A stretch of DNA of 64,000 nucleotides from Owenweeksia sp965229445 (GTDB lineage: Bacteria > Bacteroidota > Bacteroidia > Flavobacteriales > Schleiferiaceae). Both the position numbers and the translations under genes were made by a program. The notes beneath the pieces are model-generated. The model was given only the letters and a program-made list of their open reading frames with translations. It did not search any database and was not told the origin of the DNA. Location of the stretch: NCBI GenBank assembly GCA_965229445.1, contig OZ245876.1, positions 3,286,001 through 3,350,000 of the forward strand. The letters run 5' to 3'. Of this stretch, positions 8,917 through 16,820 are shown one piece after another (position 1 is the stretch's first letter; the number at the start of each line of letters is the position of its first letter).

Positions 8917-9454
8917 GTTCTCCTATCTTTTTAGCAGGACTACCGCCCCATATTTCATTGGGCCCAATATTCTGATTCACGACAGAGTTTGCGGCAACGA
9001 CAGCGCCATCCGCAATACTTACACCTTTGAGAATGGTTACATTACTGGCAATCCAAACATCACATCCAATATTAACCGGTTCAGCAATATTTGCTTGCGA
9101 GTTTATTTTCTGCCCTTTCACAATACCGTGATCGCTGTCAACGATGTAAACAAAAGGAGCTATCAAGCAGTCAGCCCCAATACTAATTTGGGAGGAAGCA
9201 AAAAAGAAATTGTGATACCCAATAGTGGTTCGGGCACCGATACTGATCTTGGCCTGAGGGTTACAGGCGCAAATTTTCGCCCCTTCTTTAATCACCACAT
9301 CATCACCAATACTGATATTTGCCGGGTATCGCATCAATTCCACCCTCTTGTCGATCCAGACTCTTGTGCCAAGAAAATCCAGGCGCGATCTCTGATACCA
9401 TAAACGCAACTTATGGCGCCATGTAAAGCGAAGATGTTTACGTAGTTGACTCAT
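8909..9454 (-). CDS. Hexapeptide-repeat acyltransferase
   Basis: A 181-residue left-handed beta-helix protein. The repeat tiers include ISIGDDVVIKEGAKI, ISIGARTTIGYHN and VNIGCDVWIASNVTIL, followed by GAVVAANSVVNQ and the usual PAKKIG terminus. YIVDSDHG contains the catalytic-type His of maltose/galactoside O-acetyltransferase relatives. The N-terminal 35 residues are basic and amphipathic and may associate with the membrane. It overlaps the SpsF-like gene by 8 bases and would be first in the transcript running down to the O-antigen ligase if the counter-oriented gene upstream splits the cluster. Confidence 0.84.
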   Translation of the reverse strand: MSQLRKHLRFTWRHKLRLWYQRSRLDFLGTRVWIDKRVELMRYPANISIGDDVVIKEGAKICACNPQAKISIGARTTIGYHNFFFASSQISIGADCLIAPFVYIVDSDHGIVKGQKINSQANIAEPVNIGCDVWIASNVTILKGVSIADGAVVAANSVVNQNIGPNEIWGGSPAKKIGERV

Positions 9455-9533
9455 GCTACAGGCAACGAAGGTACAATTTGCTGTTTAGGTAGAGTCTGGG
9501 ATAACAATCACTATTTTGCGGCTAAATTCAGGC

Positions 9534-10562
9534 ATGTCCCTCAAAGATCGTCTAAAGAGATCCATCATTAAATACCCCCTGCTTGACCAGGCGATGTATG
9601 CATTTTACCGCATGCGCAACGGGCGAAGAGGGGAAGAGGAAATTGAGAGACGCAAGCATTTGAGCCTCTTCAATTATCAGGAGCTGAGCGCTGAAATGCG
9701 GTATACCCCAGAGGAGCGAGTAATTGATAACAATCTTTATGGATACGCCCACTACTTAAAGCAATTCACCGGCATCAGCAGCGATCTCAAAGCCTATATG
9801 GAGCACGGTTTGTTTTTGGGTCGCATTGTGCATGAGGATCAGCTACACTGGCATTTTGACAAGGTAATTACGATGAGCAAAGGCAGGCAGGACATTCTGA
9901 AAGAGAAACTACCTCATAAAAAAAGCATAGCAATAGGTCCTTATATCCATTATGCTCCAAGCCTTCTAACTGCAGAAGAGATGGCAAGCCTTAAGAAAGA
10001 CTTAGGCCGAACGCTGTTAGTTTATCCCTTTCATAGCATGAAGAATGTTAAGGTGGGATTCAATGACCAAGATCTGATTGAGGAAATAAAAAGGGTAGCC
10101 CAAGCTTTTGATACGGTTCTGATATCTCTGTACTACCTCGATGCAAGGGATCAAGCTAAATGTGATGCTTATCTCAGTGAAGGATTTAAATTGGTGACGG
10201 CAGGACATCGGTACGACCGTCATTTTGTAGCCCGACAAAGAACCCATATAGAGTTGGCTGATCTAACCATGAGTAACGGTATGGGTACCCAGACAGGATT
10301 CTGTGTGTATTTGAAAAAACCTCATTATATCTACAGACAGGATATTGATCAACACGCCATTAGTAAGGCAGAGCACAAACGCTTTCAGTCAAGCTCTGGA
10401 GGAGATGAACGAGATCTGGTAGTATTTCAGCGTGACTTTTTTACCCGCTTATATAGTGAATTGCGCGAGGACATCAGTGACAGTCAATATGAAGCAACCG
10501 CAAGATTTTGGGGCTTTGATGACATTAAAAGTAAAGATGAAATTCGGTCGTTTCTAGGCTAG
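9534..10562 (+). CDS. Unrecognised protein of the polysaccharide cluster, possible glycosyltransferase
   Basis: The 342-residue protein is on the opposite strand to every other gene in the cluster. I start it at the ATG at 9534 (MSLKDRLKRS); an upstream TTG at 9516 is less likely. It has no signal peptide or membrane segment. Rossmann-like alternation is visible: KKSIAIGPYIHYAP, RTLLVYPFHSMKNVKVGF, FDTVLISLYYLDAR, then FKLVTAGHRYDRHF and LADLTMSNGMGTQTGFCVYL. The pattern of a GPY..YA loop, a late His and an SNGMGTQTGF segment is reminiscent of GT-B style transferases that act on cell-surface polymers, but I cannot name a family. Its stop interlocks with that of the flippase gene in a shared CTAG. 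Confidence 0.6.
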   Translation: MSLKDRLKRSIIKYPLLDQAMYAFYRMRNGRRGEEEIERRKHLSLFNYQELSAEMRYTPEERVIDNNLYGYAHYLKQFTGISSDLKAYMEHGLFLGRIVHEDQLHWHFDKVITMSKGRQDILKEKLPHKKSIAIGPYIHYAPSLLTAEEMASLKKDLGRTLLVYPFHSMKNVKVGFNDQDLIEEIKRVAQAFDTVLISLYYLDARDQAKCDAYLSEGFKLVTAGHRYDRHFVARQRTHIELADLTMSNGMGTQTGFCVYLKKPHYIYRQDIDQHAISKAEHKRFQSSSGGDERDLVVFQRDFFTRLYSELREDISDSQYEATARFWGFDDIKSKDEIRSFLG

Positions 10563-11809
10563 GCGTTGCGCTTGGCCCACTGTTTTTGAAAGAACCACAG
10601 GGCTGTAATGGCAAGAATTGCCTCCACACTTAGTTTTGCCCAGGCTGCTCCTTCCATTCCCATGGCTTTAATTAAGTAGTAATTTAGAAAGAGGGAAGCT
10701 ACACCACCTATGAATACTACCCGTAAGTTATCTCCATCTGCCTTCAACACCATTAAACCCTGCTTCATGCCAAAGTGACTGATGGTTGTAAGTAGCAAAA
10801 CCGGAGCCATTAAAGCGAGAATTGGGGCCACCTCCAGGTAATCCATTCCAAAGACCAACTGAACAAAGAAGTTAGGCATAAGCATAATCACCGCTGTTAC
10901 CACTCCTGTAATACCTAGCATTGACCATTGAAAACGACGTCGCTGACTGTAGTATTCCTCGCTACTGCGTTTGGCCAGTTGAGCCAGATAAGGGTACAAA
11001 GCTCCACCCATCGGCATAAAGAGAAAACTTTGACCAACTACTATTAATTTCATGGCGGCGGCAAATAGCCCCAATTCTCTATCAGGCAGTAGAAATCCTA
11101 AAAAGAGGATCGTTCCGAAAGTGTAAATTCTCGTGAGAAAATGGGAGGCAAAAATGTAAAACCCACTTTGCAAATAAGCCTTAATAAGGCGCAATGGCTG
11201 CCAACTCCAGGTTAATCTTGGGTACCTGCGATGGCCATAGGCCAGGGCAATCAAGGAAGCGAGGATTTGGGTGAAGGAATTTATACCACAAATCAGATAA
11301 TAGTCTCCTTGTTGATTAATTAATACAAAAATAAGAACCGCACCAACAGACTTTATACCCAGGTTAACACTCGCTACCACTCCAAGCTTTTGTCTTCCCT
11401 GAAAAAGGAAGTCAGGATAAAGCCCCCAACCTATAACCATAGGAAATGCAAATAGCATCAACTTTAACTCCGCTTTGTACTCAGGTATCAGGATCAATAA
11501 CAGAGCAAACAATACACTGCTCAGCAGGATCAGTAAAAGCTTGGACTGCATCACTGCAGAATACACGGTAGAAATACGCGACCAATTATCACCCAATTCT
11601 GCAATTTTACGAGTAGCAGTGAAGGTGAAACCATAGGTAACAATAGCTGAAAAGTAGAGCACGCTTACCGTAGCAAATTCCACGAGACCATAATTCTCTG
11701 GTCCGATAACCCGCGTGATATAGGGCAAAGTAACCAGCGGCAACAGGTAGTTAGCTGCCTGTGACAGCGTTAAATAACCAATGTTCTTACCTAAGCGTTT
11801 AGACATCAA
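10559..11809 (-). CDS. Wzx-type polysaccharide flippase (MOP superfamily)
   Basis: Predicted to flip undecaprenyl-linked repeat units across the cytoplasmic membrane. The 416-residue protein has about twelve to fourteen hydrophobic helices and the Wzx N-terminal pattern NIGYLTLSQAANYLLPLVTLPYITRVIGPENYG. A further marker is LYPDFLFQGRQKLG in the middle, where YPxxLFQG is typical of O-antigen and colanic acid flippases. It follows the glycosyltransferase gene with a 4-base overlap. With the O-antigen ligase and WecA-like gene it completes a Wzx/Wzy-type export pathway. Confidence 0.92.
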   Translation of the reverse strand: MMSKRLGKNIGYLTLSQAANYLLPLVTLPYITRVIGPENYGLVEFATVSVLYFSAIVTYGFTFTATRKIAELGDNWSRISTVYSAVMQSKLLLILLSSVLFALLLILIPEYKAELKLMLFAFPMVIGWGLYPDFLFQGRQKLGVVASVNLGIKSVGAVLIFVLINQQGDYYLICGINSFTQILASLIALAYGHRRYPRLTWSWQPLRLIKAYLQSGFYIFASHFLTRIYTFGTILFLGFLLPDRELGLFAAAMKLIVVGQSFLFMPMGGALYPYLAQLAKRSSEEYYSQRRRFQWSMLGITGVVTAVIMLMPNFFVQLVFGMDYLEVAPILALMAPVLLLTTISHFGMKQGLMVLKADGDNLRVVFIGGVASLFLNYYLIKAMGMEGAAWAKLSVEAILAITALWFFQKQWAKRNA

Positions 11810-12636
11810 CTGGTTTTACGAATCCCTTTATATATCAATTTTACCATCCATGCAGGAGATAATCTCACAATAGCTTTTACCGTAAAATGAAAGGCATAAT
11901 GCCATGGTTTCAGTAATCCACAACGGTAGAGGTCGTTAATTTCCTTTAGTTCATTCCTAAAGTACTTCATCCCTCGTCTACGCTTTTTATAGAAGTCATG
12001 TCCCGTGCGAGCCTTTACTAAACTTTTCTGGATGTTTGCGCTTTTGTAGCCATTGACCAAAAATCTGGCCCACAGTTCGTAATCGTCTCCTACGGCACCG
12101 TAATCTTTATACATTCCAAGTTGCTGTACGGCAGACTTTCTGTACATCACCGTCATATGATTAAATGGGCACCGCCAACGCGCATACTTTAGTATTTCTG
12201 CATGAGTTTCCGGCAATTTACGTATGGCGATTGACTCGCTCATATTTTCATCGTATTCCGTAATCCAACTGCCGAGTATTGCTAGGCCAGGCATGCGGCC
12301 AATTAGGTCTATTTGTGCTTGAAATCGATTGCTTTCGCAGATATCATCTGCATCCATTCTGGCCAACCACTCATGCTTCGCTACAGCAATTCCTGCATTT
12401 AGAGCAGCGGATAAGCCTTGATTCTCCTCAAGGACAAGCTGTTTGATTTCCGGCATTTTGGCTATCCACCTATCCAACACCTCAAGCAAAGGGGCCCTTA
12501 CTGGTCCATCCTGTATTAGTACGATCTCGTCCGCCCTAAGTGACTGCTGATATAAACTAGCCAATGCATCATTAAAATGCTTCGCATCGTCTCCGTGATA
12601 AAAGGGCATAATAACACTGAATGCCGTTTGGCTCAT
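11806..12636 (-). CDS. Family 2 glycosyltransferase
   Basis: A 276-residue GT-A glycosyltransferase. The N terminus FSVIMPFYHG leads the nucleotide-binding fold, EIVLIQDGP and LEENQGLSAALNAGI follow, and the DxD metal site is ARMDADDICE near residue 95. The acceptor-side region CPFNHMTVMYRKSAV and DYELWARFLVNGYKSANI matches rhamnosyl/galactosyl-type family 2 transferases of O-antigen clusters. The C-terminal 60 residues are basic with aromatic patches that could bind the membrane. It is the first gene of the polysaccharide operon on this strand, with a 4-base overlap onto the flippase and a 518-base non-coding region upstream. Sugar specificity is not readable. Confidence 0.88.
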   Translation of the reverse strand: MSQTAFSVIMPFYHGDDAKHFNDALASLYQQSLRADEIVLIQDGPVRAPLLEVLDRWIAKMPEIKQLVLEENQGLSAALNAGIAVAKHEWLARMDADDICESNRFQAQIDLIGRMPGLAILGSWITEYDENMSESIAIRKLPETHAEILKYARWRCPFNHMTVMYRKSAVQQLGMYKDYGAVGDDYELWARFLVNGYKSANIQKSLVKARTGHDFYKKRRRGMKYFRNELKEINDLYRCGLLKPWHYAFHFTVKAIVRLSPAWMVKLIYKGIRKTS

Positions 12637-12835
12637 AATGTTATGGGATGGATTTCATGGGCACAAAGAACGAAATTATCGGGTTTAAGTAGAACAAACC
12701 GATCAAAGGCGACTTCATCCGAATTTAACCAACAACCAATCAGCATGGAGCGGAATTGATATTATCTGAAATGGCTCTATCAACCAAAACCTACTGCTCA
12801 TTGCTGAATAGATAGTGTTCAACAATAATCGCTAC

Positions 12836-12931
12836 GCCACCCGGCCTGGGCGTTGTATTTTCATGTTGTAGTTCTTAAAGCAAGACTACGTTAACTTTTC
12901 CTCCTGATGTGTGTGATGGAAGCCGGGTGGC
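12836..12931. repeat. Long-range 10-bp inverted repeat enclosing a hairpin
   Basis: GCCACCCGGC at 12836-12845 is perfectly complementary to GCCGGGTGGC at 12922-12931. The 76 bases between contain a bulged 8-bp hairpin at 12868-12889. The right arm also forms the left arm of the hairpin at 12920-12951, so the two pairings exclude each other, as in attenuator or switch RNAs. Which strand is transcribed is not known. Confidence 0.5.
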
Positions 12932-12951
12932 CTTTGATGGTCAACCGGCTT
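12920..12951. terminator. Terminator-like hairpin with alternative pairing
   Basis: AAGCCGG pairs with CCGGCTT (7 bp), and inner GGCC/GGTC pairing is possible. On the plus strand TTCTTCGTCTC follows, pyrimidine-rich but not a T-run. It is preceded by GTGTGATGGAA, almost the same flank as the hairpin at 13118-13148. It could be a terminator or part of a structured leader. Confidence 0.4.
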
Positions 12952-12987
12952 TCTTCGTCTCTCAGCATCCCTATGTTGGATCTGATC

Positions 12988-13024
12988 GCTAGAACTAGCT
13001 AATCTGTATCACTAGAACTAGTGA
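12988..13024. promoter_or_regulatory. Tandem palindromes, operator-like
   Basis: GCTAG-AA-CTAGC at 12988-12999 and TCACTAG-AA-CTAGTGA at 13009-13024 are two perfect inverted repeats sharing the core CTAGAACTAG. Their centres are 23 bp apart, about two helical turns, which would put two bound dimers on the same DNA face. They lie in the upstream region of the polysaccharide operon. No cognate regulator is apparent in the window. Confidence 0.45.
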
Positions 13025-13117
13025 CTTTCCTACCAGATTTTTCACGGAACTTTATGAAGAATTACAGGAGCATCCGCTTTGCGGTGACTAAACTTGTACT
13101 TCAAATGTGAGTGATGG

Positions 13118-13148
13118 AAAGCTGGACCTCGTTTTCGAGGCCAGCTTT
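13118..13148. terminator. Strong hairpin at the 3' end of the dioxygenase gene
   Basis: AAAGCTGG-(A)-CCTCG, loop TTTT, CGAGGCCAGCTTT: a 13-bp stem with one bulged A. It starts 7 bases beyond the dioxygenase stop, so it is well placed to end that minus-strand transcript. On the plus strand it is followed by CTTTCG and preceded by GTGAGTGATGG, matching the flank of the hairpin at 12920. Confidence 0.6.
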
Positions 13149-13154
13149 CTTTCG

Positions 13155-13691
13155 TTAATCCTCGCTCACAAAACGTGGGTCAGCCTCCATTACGGTACCA
13201 CATTTCTTGCAGGTTCGAAGCTCCTTAGAAGCATAATACTCCTTAAACCTGGGAAGGAAGTCGGTTTCAATATTATGGAGCGGGAAATATGTTTCGTGCA
13301 ATTTATGATTGCAATTATCGCAGAACCACAACAGTCCATCCTTATGTTCAGGTTTCCGAACTCTTTCTATGACCAAGCCAATGCTATTAGCTTCCCGTCC
13401 AGGCGAATGCGGAACTTTTGCTGGGTGAAGATACATGTCTCCGGGGCCAAGATTAATGTCTCTGGCCACACCATCCTCCTGGATTTTTACTGTGATATTG
13501 CCTTCAAGTTGGTAAAAGAGTTCCTCCGTTTCGTTATAGTGATAATCTTTCCTCGCATTTGGACCAGCGACAATCATCACGATATAGTCTTCCCCTGCCG
13601 GGTATAAGTTTTTGTTTCCCACAGGAGGTTTTAGTTTCTCCCGATTATCTTCAATCCACTGATTTAGGTTGAAAGGTTCTGCTATGGCCAT
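13155..13691 (-). CDS. nbaC: 3-hydroxyanthranilate 3,4-dioxygenase
   Basis: Opens the ring of 3-hydroxyanthranilate to 2-amino-3-carboxymuconate semialdehyde in the kynurenine pathway. The 178-residue cupin has the iron ligands at the positions known for the bacterial enzyme (H51, E57, H95). It also has the substrate-side stretch NARKDYHYNETEELFYQLEG and the C-terminal rubredoxin-like metal site of the bacterial form (CDNC at 124-127, CKKC at 161-164). No kynureninase or kynurenine hydroxylase is adjacent. The next pathway enzyme, the decarboxylase, is encoded at 59985-61007. A strong hairpin follows the stop. Confidence 0.95.
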   Translation of the reverse strand: MAIAEPFNLNQWIEDNREKLKPPVGNKNLYPAGEDYIVMIVAGPNARKDYHYNETEELFYQLEGNITVKIQEDGVARDINLGPGDMYLHPAKVPHSPGREANSIGLVIERVRKPEHKDGLLWFCDNCNHKLHETYFPLHNIETDFLPRFKEYYASKELRTCKKCGTVMEADPRFVSED

Positions 13692-13743
13692 ATCTTAAGC
13701 ATTTGCAACGAAATTAATAAAACCATGCGGGTCAATCATTTTT

Positions 13744-16266
13744 TTGCTTACTACCTTGCAGAAAGCCGAAAATTTGTTGGCGCATATACTTAAAACTGTT
13801 CATGAAAAGGGATTGACGGAGCGGATTAAAAATATCAAAACAGACCCTTTAGCTCCTGCCAGAGATTGGTTCAAAAAAATTGGGTGGGAACCTGCAGGCT
13901 TTCAAGAAGAGGCCTGGCAAGCTTATCTAAATGGGAAGAGCGGCATTGTGAACGCCCCAACGGGAAGTGGTAAAACCTATTCTCTTATGTTGGCATTGTT
14001 CACAACCTCTAATATTAATAGGAAAGGCTTAAAGTTTATCTGGATCACCCCGATAAGAGCTCTCGCCAAGGAGATTACGCAGTCGGCCGAACGAGCCAAT
14101 GAAGGCCTAGGTCTAAATTTGACCATCGGTGTAAGAACCGGAGATACCAGCAACTCGGAAAGGCTGAGACAGAAGAAAAGCATGCCGGATCTTCTGATTA
14201 CGACTCCGGAAAGTCTGCACTTGCTCCTAGCCACGAAGGCTTACCCTAAAACCTTTCAAAACCTGGTGACGGTGGTAGTTGATGAGTGGCACGAACTTAT
14301 GGGGAGCAAGAGAGCGGTGCTGATGGAGCTGGCATTGTCTCGACTACGAGGAATGAACAGGGATCTTCTTACTTGGGGAATCTCTGCCACAATTGGCAAT
14401 ATGGATGAGGCTAAACAAGTGCTTCTCGGGCCGAACTACCCCGCAGAAAAGTTTAAACTGGTCAAAGCGAATATTAAGAAGAATATTGAGGTAGTATCGG
14501 TTTTACCTGATAAAGTTGAAACACTTCCCTGGGCAGGGCATCTAGGAATAAAGATGCTGGAAAAGGTAGTACCCGTCATAGACGAAAGCTTAAGTTCTTT
14601 AATCTTTACCAATACAAGATCACAGGCAGAAATCTGGTACCAGCGTCTGCTTGAGGTAGCGCCAGAACTTGCCGGGGCCATTGCTATGCATCATGGCAGT
14701 ATTAGCAGGGAAATTAGATGGTGGGTGGAAGACGCACTTTACACCGGTCAACTACAGGCCGTAGTTTGCACCTCCAGCCTGGATCTGGGAGTTGATTTTA
14801 GACCGGTGGAAACAATTATTCAGGTAGGATCTCCCAAAGGAGTGGCACGATTCATACAGAGAGCCGGCAGAAGCGGACATCAACCTGGCGCCACGAGCAG
14901 AATACACTTTGTTCCCACACACAGCCTGGAATTGGTAGAAGCAGCAGCTTTACGAGAGGCAATCAAACAAGAAATTGTTGAAGACCGAGTGCCATACGTA
15001 CGCTCTTTCGATGTCTTGGTACAATACCTCATTACCCTGGCAGTATCAGAAGGGTTTTATCCGGAGGAAGTATTTCATGAAATTAAAGGAACCTTTAGCT
15101 ATAATTCAATTTCACAGGAAGAATGGCAATGGTGTCTGGAGTTTATTAGCTCCGGTGGAGCATCACTTAGCGGCTATGATGAGTTTCACAAGGTTGAGAT
15201 TTTAGATGATGGGAGATACCTTGTAACCAATAGAAGAACTGCTCAGCGACATCGCATGAGTATTGGCACCATTGTCAGCGATGCCATGATTCGGATTAAG
15301 TTTCAAAACGGATCATACTTGGGCACCATTGAGGAATACTTTATTTCCCGTTTGAAGCCAGGAGATACATTTTGGTTTTCGGGTAAGAGCCTGGAACTAG
15401 TTAGAGTGAATGGTATGGAAGCTCAGGTACGATTGTCAAAATCACGCGCGGGATTAGTGCCTAGCTGGCAAGGTGGCAGAATGCCGCTATCGGCCCAAAT
15501 GGGGGCTATGCTTAGATATAAAATTCAACAAGGCTTTACGCCGGAAGACTGCGATCCCGAGATGAAGCTCATTCGACCTTTATGGGATACTCAACGAGAT
15601 CGGTCTCATATACCAGGAGAAAATGAATTTCTTATTGAGAAATTTCGAAGTGAAGAAGGCTATCACGTATTCTTCTATCCCTTTGAAGGAAGGTTTGTGC
15701 ATGAGGGAATTGCCTCGCTGCTTGCTTATCGCATCAGTTTGTTTAAGCCTATCAGTTTTTCTATTGCCATGAATGATTATGGCTTTGAGTTACTGGCCAA
15801 CCAGCGAATTCCAATCGAAGAAGCCTTGGATTCAGATATCTTCACCAGCCGAGACCTGAGAGAGGATATTATGCAAAGTGTGAACGCTGTGGAGATGGCA
15901 CGCAGGAGATTTAGAGATATTGCCAGTATTGCAGGCTTGGTATTTAAGGGTTACCCCGGACATCCGGTAAAGGACAAACACCTACAGAGTTCTTCACAGC
16001 TTATCTTTGAAGTATTTGCAGACTACGAACCGGATAATCTATTGATGCAACAAGCTTACGAAGAAGCATTACATTTTCAACTTGAAGAATCGAGAATGAG
16101 ATTGGCTTTGGAGCGGATTGAAGCCCAGGAAATCATCGTTAAGACATTAGATAAACCGTCTCCATTTTGCTTTCCCATTATGGTTGATCGCCTAAATCGT
16201 GAACGTCTCACATCAGAATCAATGGAAGATCGCGTTAAAAAGATGAAATTGCAGCTAGAGCGTTAA
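13744..16266 (+). CDS. Lhr-type DEXH-box helicase (ligase-associated DNA damage response family)
   Basis: An 840-residue superfamily 2 helicase. Walker A is NAPTGSGKT (70-78) and motif II is DEWHE (180-184), the variant typical of the ligase-associated Lhr subgroup. ISATIGN is motif III, LDLGVDFRPVE is motif V and RFIQRAGRSGH is motif VI, followed by the long Lhr C-terminal region. In related genomes this helicase is coded with an ATP-dependent DNA ligase and a beta-lactamase-fold nuclease; neither is beside it here. There is no in-frame ATG before the conserved region, so I place the start at TTG 13744; an ATT or ATC just upstream cannot be excluded. Predicted role: DNA or RNA-DNA unwinding in repair. 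Confidence 0.88.
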   Translation: MLTTLQKAENLLAHILKTVHEKGLTERIKNIKTDPLAPARDWFKKIGWEPAGFQEEAWQAYLNGKSGIVNAPTGSGKTYSLMLALFTTSNINRKGLKFIWITPIRALAKEITQSAERANEGLGLNLTIGVRTGDTSNSERLRQKKSMPDLLITTPESLHLLLATKAYPKTFQNLVTVVVDEWHELMGSKRAVLMELALSRLRGMNRDLLTWGISATIGNMDEAKQVLLGPNYPAEKFKLVKANIKKNIEVVSVLPDKVETLPWAGHLGIKMLEKVVPVIDESLSSLIFTNTRSQAEIWYQRLLEVAPELAGAIAMHHGSISREIRWWVEDALYTGQLQAVVCTSSLDLGVDFRPVETIIQVGSPKGVARFIQRAGRSGHQPGATSRIHFVPTHSLELVEAAALREAIKQEIVEDRVPYVRSFDVLVQYLITLAVSEGFYPEEVFHEIKGTFSYNSISQEEWQWCLEFISSGGASLSGYDEFHKVEILDDGRYLVTNRRTAQRHRMSIGTIVSDAMIRIKFQNGSYLGTIEEYFISRLKPGDTFWFSGKSLELVRVNGMEAQVRLSKSRAGLVPSWQGGRMPLSAQMGAMLRYKIQQGFTPEDCDPEMKLIRPLWDTQRDRSHIPGENEFLIEKFRSEEGYHVFFYPFEGRFVHEGIASLLAYRISLFKPISFSIAMNDYGFELLANQRIPIEEALDSDIFTSRDLREDIMQSVNAVEMARRRFRDIASIAGLVFKGYPGHPVKDKHLQSSSQLIFEVFADYEPDNLLMQQAYEEALHFQLEESRMRLALERIEAQEIIVKTLDKPSPFCFPIMVDRLNRERLTSESMEDRVKKMKLQLER

Positions 16267-16277
16267 GAATATATAGC

Positions 16278-16820
16278 ATGAGATATTTAAAATTTATTCT
16301 ACCACTTATCATTCTTCCTGTTTGTATGTCTGCCCAAAAGGCTATCATGGACATACACGCTATGATGGTTGGTTCTGGGGATGAGGATATTTATAAAAAG
16401 GCAACCAGCTTTGGCGGGGGTATTGGCTATGATTTCTACGTCAATGATATTATAAGTCTTGGACTGGAGGGAGACTATCTAGGGTTTCGCTATTTGGAAG
16501 GAGATTCTTCAGTAAATATTATTCCGGTTCAGGCAATGCTTAATGGTCATTGGAATGTTACTGAAAACTTTGACCTTTATGCAGGTTCGGGAATTGGCTT
16601 TTTCTGGGAACGTTACAAAAATGGCTTCAGCCTGGCACAATCTACCCTTGTATGGGGAATTTCGCCAAGACTAGGATTGAATTATGAATTTACCGAGAAT
16701 GTGTTCCTTACTTCTTCTTTGAAATACACCTATGTCTTTTCTGAATCCGTGGCCAATGATGCATCCGGATTGCTAATGTTTAGCATAGGCTTGGGTTATA
16801 ATATCAATGCAGAGTTTTAA
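16278..16820 (+). CDS. Small outer-membrane beta-barrel protein
   Basis: The 180-residue protein begins with a signal peptide (hydrophobic residues 5-17, then SAQ). Seven or eight amphipathic strands follow, such as ISLGLEGDYLGFRYL, FDLYAGSGIGFFWERY and NVFLTSSLKYTYVFS, and the last strand is LLMFSIGLGYNINAEF. The Gly- and aromatic-rich pattern fits the OmpW/OmpA-like barrel group (outer membrane protein beta-barrel domain), without a closer match that I can name. It starts 11 bases after the helicase stop and may be co-transcribed with it. It ends in a TTAA shared with the convergent Sco-type gene. Confidence 0.75.
   Translation: MRYLKFILPLIILPVCMSAQKAIMDIHAMMVGSGDEDIYKKATSFGGGIGYDFYVNDIISLGLEGDYLGFRYLEGDSSVNIIPVQAMLNGHWNVTENFDLYAGSGIGFFWERYKNGFSLAQSTLVWGISPRLGLNYEFTENVFLTSSLKYTYVFSESVANDASGLLMFSIGLGYNINAEF

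Larger units (their letters stand above)
12637..13154. other. 518-base non-coding region with hairpins and tandem dyads
   Basis: No convincing protein gene is present. The stretch lies between the start of the first polysaccharide gene and the end of the 3-hydroxyanthranilate dioxygenase gene, both on the minus strand, so it should hold the polysaccharide operon promoter and the dioxygenase terminator. I see hairpins at 12868-12889 (GTAGT.CTT type, one bulge), 12920-12951, 13074-13084 (CCGC/GCGG) and 13118-13148, a 10-bp long-range inverted repeat (12836-12845 with 12922-12931), and two AA-spaced palindromes at 12988-13024. No clean TAnnTTTG promoter box was found on either strand. Confidence 0.75.

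Noticed and set aside
8846..9403. 185-codon plus-strand open frame opposite the SpsF-like and acyltransferase genes
   Set aside because: It is antisense to two well-supported overlapping genes, with no signal peptide or domain.
12832..12864. 10-codon minus-strand frame as a leader peptide of the polysaccharide operon
   Set aside because: Has a start codon but no clear ribosome site or regulatory-codon run; frames of this length arise by chance. Mentioned only in the hairpin finding.
12988..13024. CTAGAACTAGTG resembles part of a common cloning-vector polylinker
   Set aside because: Only 12 bases match, there is no neighbouring vector sequence, and the motif recurs with different flanks as a palindrome, so contamination is not supported.
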